A program made the translations under genes and the position numbers. From the NCBI RefSeq assembly GCF_000264945.2, contig NZ_CP013072.1, positions 44,431-108,430 of the forward strand: a stretch of 64,000 nucleotides of DNA. The letters run 5' to 3'. The notes under the pieces were generated by a model that did no database searches, was not told the origin of the DNA, and worked only from the letters and a program-made list of their open reading frames with translations. Each line of letters opens with the position of its first letter. Within the stretch, counting starts at the first letter, position 1. Positions 25,771-35,903 of the stretch are shown in pieces. Source of the DNA: Sphingobium indicum B90A. Lineage in GTDB: Bacteria; Pseudomonadota; Alphaproteobacteria; Sphingomonadales; Sphingomonadaceae.

Positions 25771-26562
25771 TTGATTCATCTGATTTCGAAGAACAATTCC
25801 GCACTTTACCAGGACGAGATCAGAGATTTGCACCAAGTCCGCGCGGAGGTGTTCGTCAACCAGCTCGGCTGGGATCTCAGGGTCAAGGACGGGTTGGAAC
25901 ATGACGAATATGATGATGCGCGCGCGAGCAACATCATCGGCTTTTCGACCGAGAACCGGGTCGTCATGGGGCTGCGTTTCCGCCCCACGGACGACTGTTC
26001 GATGCTGCTCGACCATTTTTCGCATGTCCTGCCGGCCGGCATCCGCCCCATCGACGACGGGCGCACCTGGGAACTGAGCCGGGGATTCTGCATTGAGCGG
26101 GGCATGCGCCGCCACAATCTGCGACGGAAGGCCGCGTGCATGATCGCGCCGCTGGAACTGGCCTATGAGGCGGGGATCGACCGCTGCGTGGGCTTCACCG
26201 ACGTCCGCATGCTCAGCTTCTGCTACGGCGTCGGCTGGAAACTGACCCTGCTCGGCTCCGCCATGGACTATGGCCAGGGGGAGGCCGTCGCCTATGAGGT
26301 GGAGGTGTCGCAGGCCGCGCTGGACGAGATGCGCCAGATGTGGGGCCTGCCCAGGCCTTCGCACGTCACCGTCGACCGGCTTCTTCCAGGGGAGGAGAAT
26401 GCGCACGTCGCCGCGGCCCGGCTGGCGCGGGAGCATCCGGAACTGCAAAAGATCGCCGCCCAGCCGGAGATCGGTTCCGCCACGCACCCGTCCGCCACCA
26501 CAGGGGCGGACGTCTATTATGGCAGATTCGGGACAACTCGTTCGGCTTCAGGGGGACATTGA
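25771..26562 (+). CDS. Acyl-homoserine-lactone synthase (LuxI family) with C-terminal extension
   Basis: 263 aa from a TTG start at 25771; no in-frame ATG or GTG lies upstream, and MIHLISKNNSALYQDEIRDL aligns with LuxI N-termini. All conserved LuxI residues are at canonical positions: R24, F28, W34, D45, D48, R69, E101 and R104. LuxI enzymes join SAM to an acyl chain carried on ACP or CoA, releasing an acyl-HSL. The C-terminus runs ~55 residues past the usual ~210 and looks loosely structured. The stop TGA overlaps the ATG of an acyl carrier protein (TGATG), so a dedicated carrier is co-translated. The weak TTG start may keep expression low. Confidence 0.88.
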   Translation: MIHLISKNNSALYQDEIRDLHQVRAEVFVNQLGWDLRVKDGLEHDEYDDARASNIIGFSTENRVVMGLRFRPTDDCSMLLDHFSHVLPAGIRPIDDGRTWELSRGFCIERGMRRHNLRRKAACMIAPLELAYEAGIDRCVGFTDVRMLSFCYGVGWKLTLLGSAMDYGQGEAVAYEVEVSQAALDEMRQMWGLPRPSHVTVDRLLPGEENAHVAAARLAREHPELQKIAAQPEIGSATHPSATTGADVYYGRFGTTRSASGGH

Positions 26563-26864
26563 TGAATTCCGACCTTATTCGACAGGCATCGGCAGGGGAA
26601 ATCGAAAGCTGGATCATTGCCCGCATCGCGGAAATCGTGAACGTGGCGCCCGCCGCCGTCTCGCCCGATGCGCCGTTCGACAGTTTCGGGATCGATTCGG
26701 CCAAGGCGATCTCGCTGATGGTGGAGCTGGAGAATTGGCTCAACCTGCCCGACGAACTGCCGCTGGAACTGCTGTTCGAGGCGGAGGCGATCCGCGACGC
26801 GGCGGCGGGCATCGCCGCGGCGGTCAGCGACATGGCGGCGCAGCAGGGCGGCGTCCAGCCATGA
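26562..26864 (+). CDS. Dedicated acyl carrier protein
   Basis: 100 aa, acidic. The phosphopantetheine attachment site is Ser46 in FDSFGIDSAKAISLM, in the form used by carrier domains of polyketide/FAAL systems rather than the DSLDxVE of primary AcpP. The preceding WIIARIAEIVNVAPAAVSPD is helix 1 and loop 1 of the fold. Its start overlaps the LuxI stop by one base and its stop overlaps the methyltransferase start by four (ATGA), so the three proteins are made together. It is presumably loaded by the FAAL downstream and presents the acyl chain to the methyltransferase and the LuxI enzyme. Confidence 0.9.
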   Translation: MNSDLIRQASAGEIESWIIARIAEIVNVAPAAVSPDAPFDSFGIDSAKAISLMVELENWLNLPDELPLELLFEAEAIRDAAAGIAAAVSDMAAQQGGVQP

Positions 26865-27727
26865 TCCAGGACGAACAGATCGAATTTGGCGGCTCGGCCG
26901 CCGCCATCCGCCACCATTATGATGTCGGCAACGACTTCTATTCGGCATGGCTCGACCCCAGCATGACCTATTCCAGCGCGATGTGGGACGGCCTGCCCAA
27001 GGACGCCCCGCTGGAGGAGGCGCAGCAGCGCAAGCTCGACTATCATGCGGAATCGGTCGGCGCGGGCGAAGGCATGCGGATATTGGACGTCGGCTGCGGC
27101 TGGGGCGGCATGATGCGCAACCTGCGGCGAACGCATGGCGTCGCCGAATGCGTCGGCCTGACGCTGAGCGAGGAACAGCTCGCCTATATCCGGCAACTGG
27201 GCGATCCCGGCATCGGCGCCGTCCTCTCCAACTGGCACGACTATCGTCCCGACAGGCCGTTCGACGCGATCATCTCCGTCGGCGCATTCGAACATTTCGC
27301 CCATCCGCAGCAAAGCGTGGAGGAACGCCGCGGCGTCTATCGCGAATTCTTCCAGGCCTGCCGCGACTGGATGGCGGGCAAGGGCCGCCTGTCGCTCCAG
27401 ACCATCGCCTATGGCAGGATGTCGCCGGAGGACGCCAATCCCTTCATCGCGAACGAGATCTTCCCGGCGGCGGAACTGCCGACGCTGGAGGACATCGTGG
27501 TCGCGTCCAAGGGCCTGTTCCGCATCGAGCGGCTGCGCGACGACGGGCTGGACTATGCGCGCACCTGCGAGATGTGGAGCAACCGGCTGCGCGGCGCGGT
27601 GCGCGGCGGAGTGGTCGATCCGGCGATCCATCCGGTCGAGAAATATTCCCGCTATCTGCGCATGTCGGCCGCCGGTTTCCGCATGCGGAAGATCGGCCTG
27701 CTTCGGATAGCCTTCGCGACGGAATGA
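26861..27727 (+). CDS. Cyclopropane-fatty-acid synthase family SAM methyltransferase
   Basis: 288 aa. The N-terminal HHYDVGNDFYSAWLDPSMTY and SSAMW are signatures of the CFA/mycolic-acid methyltransferase family; the SAM site is ILDVGCGWGGMMRNL. The usual CFAS N-terminal lipid-binding domain (~100 residues) is absent, as in mycolic acid modifying enzymes that act on protein-bound chains. Later motifs: GAFEHFAHP, SLQTIAYG and NEIFPAAELP. It likely methylates or cyclopropanates an unsaturated acyl chain, here probably on the adjacent ACP. Its substrate could instead be free phospholipid. Overlaps the ACP gene by 4 bp; soluble. Confidence 0.88.
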   Translation: MIQDEQIEFGGSAAAIRHHYDVGNDFYSAWLDPSMTYSSAMWDGLPKDAPLEEAQQRKLDYHAESVGAGEGMRILDVGCGWGGMMRNLRRTHGVAECVGLTLSEEQLAYIRQLGDPGIGAVLSNWHDYRPDRPFDAIISVGAFEHFAHPQQSVEERRGVYREFFQACRDWMAGKGRLSLQTIAYGRMSPEDANPFIANEIFPAAELPTLEDIVVASKGLFRIERLRDDGLDYARTCEMWSNRLRGAVRGGVVDPAIHPVEKYSRYLRMSAAGFRMRKIGLLRIAFATE

Positions 27728-27734
27728 CCAGGGC

Positions 27735-27819
27735 ATTTTCCGGTTGACCGTCGAGGGTCAATGACGGGAAAATCGCGGCATCAAAAAGACAGGGCGTTTT
27801 CCGCTCCATGTGAAAACGC
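27735..27819. repeat. Two stem-loops in the gap before the FAAL gene
   Basis: The first is nested: ATTTTCC (27735)/GGAAAAT (27767) outside TTGACC (27744)/GGTCAA (27756). The second is GCGTTTTC (27794)/GAAAACGC (27812) with a 10-base loop. They fill the 121-bp gap between the methyltransferase and FAAL genes. They may attenuate transcription or mark a processing site; a T-run is lacking. Confidence 0.6.
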
Positions 27820-27848
27820 TCTAAAAGCATCGGGTTCGCAGAAAAAAG

Positions 27849-29651
27849 ATGCAGATGGACTTCAGCCGGTCGATCGTCGACATCGTCCTCGACCATGGAA
27901 ACAGCGATCCGGATCGCCCGGCGCTGATATTCGACCAGGGCGACGGCCCGCAGAGCAGCCTGACCTATGCGGAGGCGGCGGCGCGGGTCAGGCAGCTTGC
28001 CGGCGCGCTGGAGGCGCGGGGGTTGGCGGCACGGGGATTGGCGGCCGAGGGGCAGGCCGGTCCAAGGGTCGCCCTCCTCTTCTCGGCGGGCACCGACTTC
28101 GCGCTCGCGCTGCTCGCCTGCCTCGCGGTCGGCGGCGTCGCCATTCCGCTCGCCCCGGTCGGTCGGCGCAAGGCGCGGCTTCAGAACATCCTGAACATGC
28201 TGGGCGACATCCGGCCCGACTGCATCCTGCTGGACGACGGCATGGCGGGCCTGTTCGGGCAGGAACTGTCCGCCGCCCTGTCCGCCGGCCCGGTGCGCTA
28301 TCTGGAATTTGCCGCGCTCGCGGCGGAATCGCACGCCTTCTCGCCGCTGGCGCTCGCGCCCGAGCGGCTCGCCGTGCTCCAGTTCACCTCCGGCACCACC
28401 TCGAACCCGAAGGGGGTGATGATCAGCCATGGCAACATCATCGCCAATGAGACGATGATCCGCGCCGCCTTCGGCCACGACCGCGATTCCCATTTCGTCG
28501 GCTGGGTGCCGCATTATCACGACCAGGGGCTGTTCGGTAACATCCTGCAACCCCTGTTCCTGGGCTCGACCTGCGTGATCACTTCGCCCGCCGCGTTCAT
28601 CAACAGGCCGATGTCCTGGCTGCAACTCATCTCCCGCCATCGCGCGCATACCAGCGGCGGCCCCAATTTCGGCTACGACCTCTGCGTCGACTACGCCACG
28701 CGGCGGGGCATGCCGGACGAGCTGGACCTGTCGGGCTGGCGCGTGGCGTTCAACGGGGCGGAGCGGGTGCGGCCCGCCACGCTCGACCGCTTTGCCGAAT
28801 GCTTCGCCGATGCGGGCTTCGACAGGCGCGCCTTCCTGCCCTGCTATGGCCTGGCCGAATCCACCCTCGTGACCATCGCGGTTCCGCCGCGGAGCGACCC
28901 CATCGTCAAAAGCTATGACAGCCGCGCCCTGGCCGCCGGACGGGCGGAGGAAAGCGCCGGCGGCGACGCCGTGCTGGACCTCGCCTGCTGCGGCCCGGCC
29001 ATGGCGGGGGGAGAGGCGCGGATCGTCGATCCCGAAACCGGCGATCCGCTGCCCGACGGCGCGGTGGGCGAAATCTGGCTGCGCGGCCCGCACATCACCG
29101 CCGGCTATGTCGACAATCCCGCCGCGACGCAGGCGAGCTTCGGCCGGCTGGACGAAGGCGGCCCGTTCCTGCGGACCGGCGACCTCGGCTTTTCCACGGC
29201 GGACGGATTTTACATCGTCAGCCGCCTCAAGGACGTGATCATCGTGCGCGGCCGCAACCATGCGCCCAGCGATGTCGAGCAGATCTGGTCGGAACTGTCC
29301 GGAACGGTCGGCCAGGCCAGCGCCGCCGCCGTGGAGATCGAGGTGGGCGACACGCAGCATATCGTCCTGATCGCGGAGATGAAGCGGGACGAGGCCCGGT
29401 CCCTGTCCGAAGAGAAGCTCCAGGACATCGCCGCCCGGCTGCGCGCCCTGGCCATGGAACGGCTGGAACTGGCGATCACCGATCTGGCGATGGTGCCCGC
29501 CAGCGCCATCCCCCGGACGACCAGCGGCAAGGTGCAACGCAAGCAGGCGGGCAGGATGCTGATGGACGGGGAACTCACCGTCCTGGGCATGGCGGGGCCG
29601 CTCGCCCAGGCGTTCGGGCCGTCCGGGCAGGGGATGTCCGCCGCCCGCTAG
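27849..29651 (+). CDS. Fatty acyl-AMP ligase (FAAL)
   Basis: 600 aa adenylate-forming enzyme. The ATP-binding P-loop is LQFTSGTTSNPKGVMISHGN. GWVPHYHDQGLFGNILQPLF and RPMSWLQLISRHRAHTSGGP then NFGYDLC are characteristic of FAALs, which load fatty acids onto carrier proteins as acyl-adenylates instead of making acyl-CoA. The C-terminal domain has LRTGDLGF, VIIVRGRNHAPSDVEQ and TTSGKVQRKQ. It is 121 bp after the methyltransferase on the same strand. The two N-terminal Met (27849 and 27855) are alternative starts; the ribosome site is weak. The stop codon TAG takes its G from the first base of a MITE-like element. Likely role: loading the neighbouring ACP. Confidence 0.92.
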   Translation: MQMDFSRSIVDIVLDHGNSDPDRPALIFDQGDGPQSSLTYAEAAARVRQLAGALEARGLAARGLAAEGQAGPRVALLFSAGTDFALALLACLAVGGVAIPLAPVGRRKARLQNILNMLGDIRPDCILLDDGMAGLFGQELSAALSAGPVRYLEFAALAAESHAFSPLALAPERLAVLQFTSGTTSNPKGVMISHGNIIANETMIRAAFGHDRDSHFVGWVPHYHDQGLFGNILQPLFLGSTCVITSPAAFINRPMSWLQLISRHRAHTSGGPNFGYDLCVDYATRRGMPDELDLSGWRVAFNGAERVRPATLDRFAECFADAGFDRRAFLPCYGLAESTLVTIAVPPRSDPIVKSYDSRALAAGRAEESAGGDAVLDLACCGPAMAGGEARIVDPETGDPLPDGAVGEIWLRGPHITAGYVDNPAATQASFGRLDEGGPFLRTGDLGFSTADGFYIVSRLKDVIIVRGRNHAPSDVEQIWSELSGTVGQASAAAVEIEVGDTQHIVLIAEMKRDEARSLSEEKLQDIAARLRALAMERLELAITDLAMVPASAIPRTTSGKVQRKQAGRMLMDGELTVLGMAGPLAQAFGPSGQGMSAAR

Positions 29652-29716
29652 GCTGTATCGACATTCAGAAGATGGCGAGCCGAAGATGGCCGCCAGGGCT
29701 GAATGCCGATACAGCC
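29649..29716. mobile_element. MITE-like element, short copy at the FAAL stop
   Basis: Left end GGCTGTATCGACATTCAG at 29651-29668 preceded by TA; right end at 29699-29716 is its complement with one mismatch. The element is 66 bp. The TA and first G form the TAG stop of the FAAL gene. Confidence 0.75.
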
Positions 29717-29824
29717 TGAAGGTCCATGCGCGAAAAAGCGGACTCATTCCTTGAAGCCCCGGCCCGGCAGGCGTAAATTGCGCTGGACCGGGCGGCCACG
29801 GCCCGCAGCGAAGAGGATGAGCCG

Positions 29825-30436
29825 ATGACTGGCATGTCGCCGAGCCGCCGGAGCGGCTCATGGATCGCCGCCATCCCCCTGATGCTGGCCGCCGCCGGTC
29901 CCGCCGCCCTCGCCCAATCGACGATCCTTCCCGAAGGCATGGCGATCCAACTGGAGACGCGCCAGGACATCTCCTCCAAGTCCGCCCGCGTCGGCGACAG
30001 GATCGAACTGGCGGTGGCCAGGCCCGTGACCATCGGCGGCGTGACGCTCATCCCCGCCGGCAGCCCCGCGGTGGGGGAGGTCAGCCGGGTCAGGGACAAT
30101 GGCCTGCTCGGCCGTTCCGGCAAGCTCGACATCAAGGTCAGCACCGTCAGGACGGGGGGAATGGACGTGCCGGTGCGCGGCCAGCGCAATTCCCAGGGCA
30201 AGTCCGGCACCCTGGGCGCGGTCGGCGCGGGCATCGTCTTCCTGCCGCTGGCGGTCATCGTGCGCGGAAAGGACGTCAAGCTGCCCGCCGGCACGCTGTT
30301 CGAGGTCTATGTCGACAGGGAGGTTTCCCTGGGGCCTGCCGCCCCGCCCGAACCCGCCGTCGCCGCCCCGCCCGAAGGCCGGGAAGCGCCCGGCGGCATC
30401 AGGACGGTCGATCCCAACCAGGCGCTCGGTTCCTGA
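29825..30436 (+). CDS. Predicted periplasmic protein, unknown function
   Basis: 203 aa. The signal peptide (SWIAAIPLMLAAAGPAALAQ) is followed by a ~150-residue beta-rich domain: ILPEGMAIQLETRQDISSKS, VGDRIELAVARPVTIGGVTL, and a Gly-rich segment GAVGAGIVFLPLAVIVRGKD. The pattern, with repeated LPAGT / IPAGSPAVGEV phrases, resembles periplasmic beta-barrel-like domains of secretion-associated proteins, but no family can be named. The Pro-rich tail is disordered. It stands alone between the MITE and the convergent hybrid kinase. Confidence 0.65.
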   Translation: MTGMSPSRRSGSWIAAIPLMLAAAGPAALAQSTILPEGMAIQLETRQDISSKSARVGDRIELAVARPVTIGGVTLIPAGSPAVGEVSRVRDNGLLGRSGKLDIKVSTVRTGGMDVPVRGQRNSQGKSGTLGAVGAGIVFLPLAVIVRGKDVKLPAGTLFEVYVDREVSLGPAAPPEPAVAAPPEGREAPGGIRTVDPNQALGS

Positions 30437-30628
30437 GGCGAAGGCTCGCCGCTCATGAGGATGGAGACATCGTCCCCCCATCTCACCACGTTCTCCTGCG
30501 CAGGCACGCGAATGAGACGCGTGGCTGGTGAGAGCCCAGTCCCGCCCTTGCATGACCGCGCAACTTCAAAAACTGGATCCCCGCCTGCGCAGAAGCAAGC
30601 GACCCCCTCCCCGGAAACAGCGTCCGGA

Positions 30629-32338
30629 TCAGGCCGCCTGCGCCCGCGCCGCGGCTATGCAGGCCTGCAAATGATTTTGCCGGAACGGCTTTGACAGGCG
30701 CGTGATGTCGGGCGCGATCAGGTCCACCCCCTCATAGCCCGATATGATCAGCAGCGCGATCTGCGGATGATCGGCCCTCAGGCGCAGCGCCAGTTCCACC
30801 CCCGTCATGCCCGGCATGATATGGTCGGTGATCAATATGTCGGGCCGATCGCCCGATTCGATCATGCCGAGCGCGCGTTCCGCCCGGTCGGTGTCGACCA
30901 CCTCATAGCCCATTTCGACCAGCATTTCCCGCGTGCTGTTCCGGACGAGGTCGTTGTCGTCCACCAGCAACACCCTGCCCGAACGCGCCTTCGCCCCTTC
31001 CTCGACGACGGGGGGATCGGGCCTCTCGGCGGGCGCCCGCTCGACCGGCAGCCACAGCCGCACGCTGGTGCCCTGCCCCACGACGCTGTCGATCTCCACC
31101 GTGCCGCCAAGCTGCGCGGCAAGGCCGTGGACCATGGAAAGGCCCAGCCCCGTGCCATGGCCGGACGGCTTGGTCGTGAAGAAGGGTTCCATCGCCGCCG
31201 CCCTGACCGCCGGGGTCATGCCGGCGCCCGTGTCGCTGACGGTCAGGCAGACATAGCGGCCCGGCGCCAGCACGGAGGGAAGGCGGCTCTGCCGCGCCTC
31301 CGCCCGGATGCTGAGCGCGCCGCCGTCGGGCATGGCGTCGCGGCCGTTGACGGCCAGGTTGAGCAGCGCCACCTCCAACTGATGGGCATCGGCCCGCACC
31401 GGGGGCAGCAGCGGCTGGAGGTCGACCGACAGCGCGATCCGCGGCCCCAGCGTGCTGGCCAGCAAGGCGCCCATTCCGCCCAGCAGGTCCGGCAGGTCCA
31501 CCGCCTTTGCGGTCAGCGGCTGCCGGCGGGCGAAGGTCAGGAGCCGCTGCACCAGCGTCTGGGCGCTCTCCGCCGCCTGCATCGCGATGGTCGCATGCCG
31601 CTCGATCGATTCCGGCGTCCGCTTGCCCGACAGGATCAGGTCCAGCCCGCCGACGATCGGCATCAGCAGATTGTTGAAATCATGGGCGACATGGCCGGTC
31701 AACTGGCCCAGCATGTCCAGCTTCTGGACCTGGCGCAGGCTGTCCTGCGACCGTTCCAGTTCCGCGGTCCGTTCCCGGACGCGGCGTTCGAGCTGTTCGT
31801 TCAGCGCTTCGAGCGACGCGAACAACCGCCCGTTTTCCAGCGCGGTGGACGCGGCGCGGGCCAGCGCCTCCAGCAGCGCGATCTCGTTGTCGGTGGGCTG
31901 CGCGAATTCGGACCAATAGGCGCCCAGCGCGGCAATGGGTTCGACGCCGCCGATCGGCACCATCACCATCGACCGCACGAATGTGGTGCGATAGGCCTCC
32001 ACCGGCACGCGTTCATCGTCGAACACGTCGGGGATCACCGCCGTGCGATTATTCTCCATCGCCCAGCCGGACACGCAGCTCGATGCGGGAAAGCGCTGCC
32101 CCGCCCAGAGCGGCTCCATCGAATCTTCCGCGATATAATGGCACTGGTCCTCGTCGCGCAGGACGACCGCGATGCCGTCCGCCCCCACGGCCCGCCGCGC
32201 AAAGGCCCGCAGGACATGGGTGATCGCCTCCAGGGACCGGGCGCCGGCTAGCGCTTCCATGGCTTCGGTGGCTATGCTCCACCGGGCCGCCAGCGCCTTC
32301 TGCTCGGCGCCCCGTTCGCTTGCCAGTTTCCTGTCCAT
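30629..32338 (-). CDS. Hybrid sensor histidine kinase with GAF and receiver domains
   Basis: 569 aa from the ATG at 32338. A GAF domain covers about residues 20-185 (SSCVSGWAMENNRTAVIPDV, SMVMVPIGGVEPIAALGAYW). A coiled linker (ALNEQLERRVRERTAELERS) leads to the H-box GHVAHDFNNLLMPIVGGLDL, N-box VALLNLAVNGRDAMPDGG and G-box GTGLGLSMVHG. A C-terminal receiver contains LITDHIMPGMTGVELA with its phospho-Asp. No membrane helices. The DFNNLL type of H-box is the HWE-unlike, NtrB-like group common in alphaproteobacteria. It sits just before acs and the alcohol island, with ~190 bp holding a solo MITE end between them. Signal unknown. Confidence 0.88.
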   Translation of the reverse strand: MDRKLASERGAEQKALAARWSIATEAMEALAGARSLEAITHVLRAFARRAVGADGIAVVLRDEDQCHYIAEDSMEPLWAGQRFPASSCVSGWAMENNRTAVIPDVFDDERVPVEAYRTTFVRSMVMVPIGGVEPIAALGAYWSEFAQPTDNEIALLEALARAASTALENGRLFASLEALNEQLERRVRERTAELERSQDSLRQVQKLDMLGQLTGHVAHDFNNLLMPIVGGLDLILSGKRTPESIERHATIAMQAAESAQTLVQRLLTFARRQPLTAKAVDLPDLLGGMGALLASTLGPRIALSVDLQPLLPPVRADAHQLEVALLNLAVNGRDAMPDGGALSIRAEARQSRLPSVLAPGRYVCLTVSDTGAGMTPAVRAAAMEPFFTTKPSGHGTGLGLSMVHGLAAQLGGTVEIDSVVGQGTSVRLWLPVERAPAERPDPPVVEEGAKARSGRVLLVDDNDLVRNSTREMLVEMGYEVVDTDRAERALGMIESGDRPDILITDHIMPGMTGVELALRLRADHPQIALLIISGYEGVDLIAPDITRLSKPFRQNHLQACIAAARAQAA

Positions 32339-32417
32339 AGACAACCTTCTGCATCGGAACCGCGCAGCTTTCTATCATTGGACCGGGTCTATCACAAAGC
32401 GATTATGATCAACGGCT

Positions 32418-32456
32418 TAGGCTGTATCGACATTCAGCCCTGGCGGCCTGCCTTTC
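32418..32456 (-). repeat. Solo end of the MITE-like element
   Basis: TA then GGCTGTATCGACATTCAG (32420-32437), continuing CCCTGGCGGCCTGC. This matches the right end of the full copy at 18867-19012 read in reverse. No partner end is present nearby. Confidence 0.7.
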
Positions 32457-32535
32457 CGCGAGCGGCCACAAACCGTCTCTGAACCCGCCGCGCAAGGGGA
32501 GGACGGGCCTCCTCTCCCGCCATATCCTGCTTCCT

Positions 32536-34488
<1,953 letters not shown>

Positions 34489-34497
34489 CGGCGGATC

Positions 34498-34971
34498 TCA
34501 CTTCACCTTGGCGAGCGCGGCGGTCATCCGCTTGGCGGCAAAGGGCGGCAGCTTCACCGCCCTGGCGGCGGCGAGGTCCGCCGGGGCGACCTTGCCCACC
34601 TGCACCAGCGCGACCATGCCCATTGAATAATGCGGCATGCACTTGATGCCGTAGAGGCCGGGCTTGGTGACGGTCAGCACCGCCTCCTTGTTCATCGCGC
34701 CCTTCATCGGGGTCGCGCCGGCCGGCAGCATGGTCGCCATGGTTTCGGCATTATGGCTGGGATGGGTCGGCTGGAAACGGATGGTGTCGCCCACCGCCGC
34801 CTTCACGAAGGACGGCTCGAACACCATGGCGCCCTCCGCGCCCTGGTTCTTCATGTGGACGATGATCTCCCTGGCCTGCGCCGAAAGCGGCGCCAGCGTC
34901 AGGAGCGCGGCGGCGGCAAGGCCGCCCAGGGTGATGCGAATCTCGGTCAAGGCTCTCTCCCATGCAAACAT
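34498..34971 (-). CDS. Pseudoazurin-type blue copper protein
   Basis: 157 aa from the ATG at 34971; a TTG at 34950 after GGGAGAGAG gives a more compact signal peptide (LTEIRITLGGLAAAALLTLA then PLSAQA) and is a real alternative. The mature domain carries the type 1 copper ligands: His in HPSHNAET, and Cys, His and Met in IKCMPHYSMGM. VHMKNQGAEGAMVFEPSFVK is the pseudoazurin N-terminus. It is a periplasmic one-electron carrier, here probably accepting electrons from the quinoprotein/cytochrome c chain. First gene of a unit with acs, behind a copy of the island motif. Confidence 0.9.
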   Translation of the reverse strand: MFAWERALTEIRITLGGLAAAALLTLAPLSAQAREIIVHMKNQGAEGAMVFEPSFVKAAVGDTIRFQPTHPSHNAETMATMLPAGATPMKGAMNKEAVLTVTKPGLYGIKCMPHYSMGMVALVQVGKVAPADLAAARAVKLPPFAAKRMTAALAKVK

Positions 34972-35017
34972 GCTTGGGCGAGAGATGACGCAGCGCGGCG
35001 GACGCCCGCAATGGGCC

Positions 35018-35030
35018 ATTGGTCCTAGGA
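35018..35030 (-). promoter_or_regulatory. Alcohol-island motif, pseudoazurin-acs promoter
   Basis: TCCTAGGACCAAT on the minus strand, 47 bp before the ATG. One of six similar sites (consensus CCCAAGGNCCAAT). Confidence 0.55.
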
Positions 35031-35089
35031 TGCGTGGGCAAATGCAGGACTCGCCCGACTGGGTGATTTGGTGGGTTCGCCGTCATCCC

Positions 35090-35232
35090 CCCTCCCGCAA
35101 GCGGGAGGGGGTTAGGGGGTGGGCTAGCGCGACATAAAGGGCTATTCCCATCGGCTAAGCCGGAAGCTCCCCCGGATCAAGTCCGGGGTCGCGCCCACCC
35201 CTGGCCCCTCCCGCCTGCGGCAGGGGAATGTC
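35090..35232. repeat. Short palindromic repeats in the 300-bp gap before the CXXCW gene
   Basis: CCCTCCCGCAAGCGGGAGGG at 35091 is a hairpin followed by a TTAGGGGGTGGG tail. CCCCGGATCAAGTCCGGGG near 35169 is the core of the larger repeat at 41707-41797. The rest of 34972-35276 shows no gene. Confidence 0.6.
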
Positions 35233-35276
35233 TAGGATCGACCATTCCCGGCATTTCGAATTCGTCCGCACGCCCC

Positions 35277-35822
35277 CTAAGGCGCCACGCCCCCCTCCGG
35301 CATCACCTGGACCAGCGGCCGCCCCAGGTCGCGCCAGCCGTCCGTCCCCTCCGCCAGCCACCAGACATTGCGATGCCCCAAGGCGCGCAGCCGCCGCGCC
35401 GCGTTCCAGCTCATCCAGCAATCGGATCGGCAGAAGACGACCAGCATCCGATCCCGCCGTCCGCGGGTCAGCCGGTGCACGGCGCCTGCGAACCAGGCCG
35501 CGATCCCCGGCGCAAGCACGCCCCGCCCCGCTTCGGGGAACCAGCGCGCGCCCGGAATGCTCTCATGCGGCGCCGCCAGCCGCCAGCGCCCGTCGCCCTC
35601 CCGATGCCCGCCCTCGGCCGGCAGGACGTCCAGGAACAGCGCATCCCGGCCCGGCCGCAGGGCCGCCGCGGCGGACGGCGCGATCCGCCCGACCCCGTCG
35701 GGCGGACGGGAAACGGGCGCGCGATAGGCGGCGATCCGATAGCCGTCAGGCCCGAACAATGGCTCCGCCGCCACGGGCGCCGCGCAAAGCAGCAAGGCTC
35801 CGGCCCAGATCGTCCTTCTCAT
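35277..35822 (-). CDS. PQQ-dependent catabolism-associated CXXCW motif protein
   Basis: 181 aa from the ATG at 35822, with signal peptide TIWAGALLLCAAPVAAEPLF. A rhodanese-like fold ends with VVFCRSDCWMSWNAARRLRA, containing the family-defining C-x-x-C-W. Such proteins occur only beside PQQ alcohol dehydrogenase systems and act in the periplasm; the precise chemistry is not established. It is divergent from the SoxYZ-like gene across an 80-bp promoter region with the island motif. Confidence 0.85.
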   Translation of the reverse strand: MRRTIWAGALLLCAAPVAAEPLFGPDGYRIAAYRAPVSRPPDGVGRIAPSAAAALRPGRDALFLDVLPAEGGHREGDGRWRLAAPHESIPGARWFPEAGRGVLAPGIAAWFAGAVHRLTRGRRDRMLVVFCRSDCWMSWNAARRLRALGHRNVWWLAEGTDGWRDLGRPLVQVMPEGGVAP

Positions 35823-35843
35823 TCCGCCTCCCTCCCCATCCGA

Positions 35844-35856
35844 CCCAAGGGCCAAT
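35844..35856 (+). promoter_or_regulatory. Alcohol-island motif, SoxYZ-like / CXXCW divergent promoter
   Basis: CCCAAGGGCCAAT, 47 bp before the GTG start of the SoxYZ-like gene, the same distance as at the pseudoazurin promoter. Confidence 0.6.
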
Positions 35857-35903
35857 GGTAGCGCATCGCGCCCGGCTGTAGACCTGCACCAAGGGAGAAG
35901 GAC

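Noticed and set aside
30437..30628. Small ORFs between the periplasmic protein and the hybrid kinase
   Set aside because: No ribosome site, no family resemblance and antisense-like composition.
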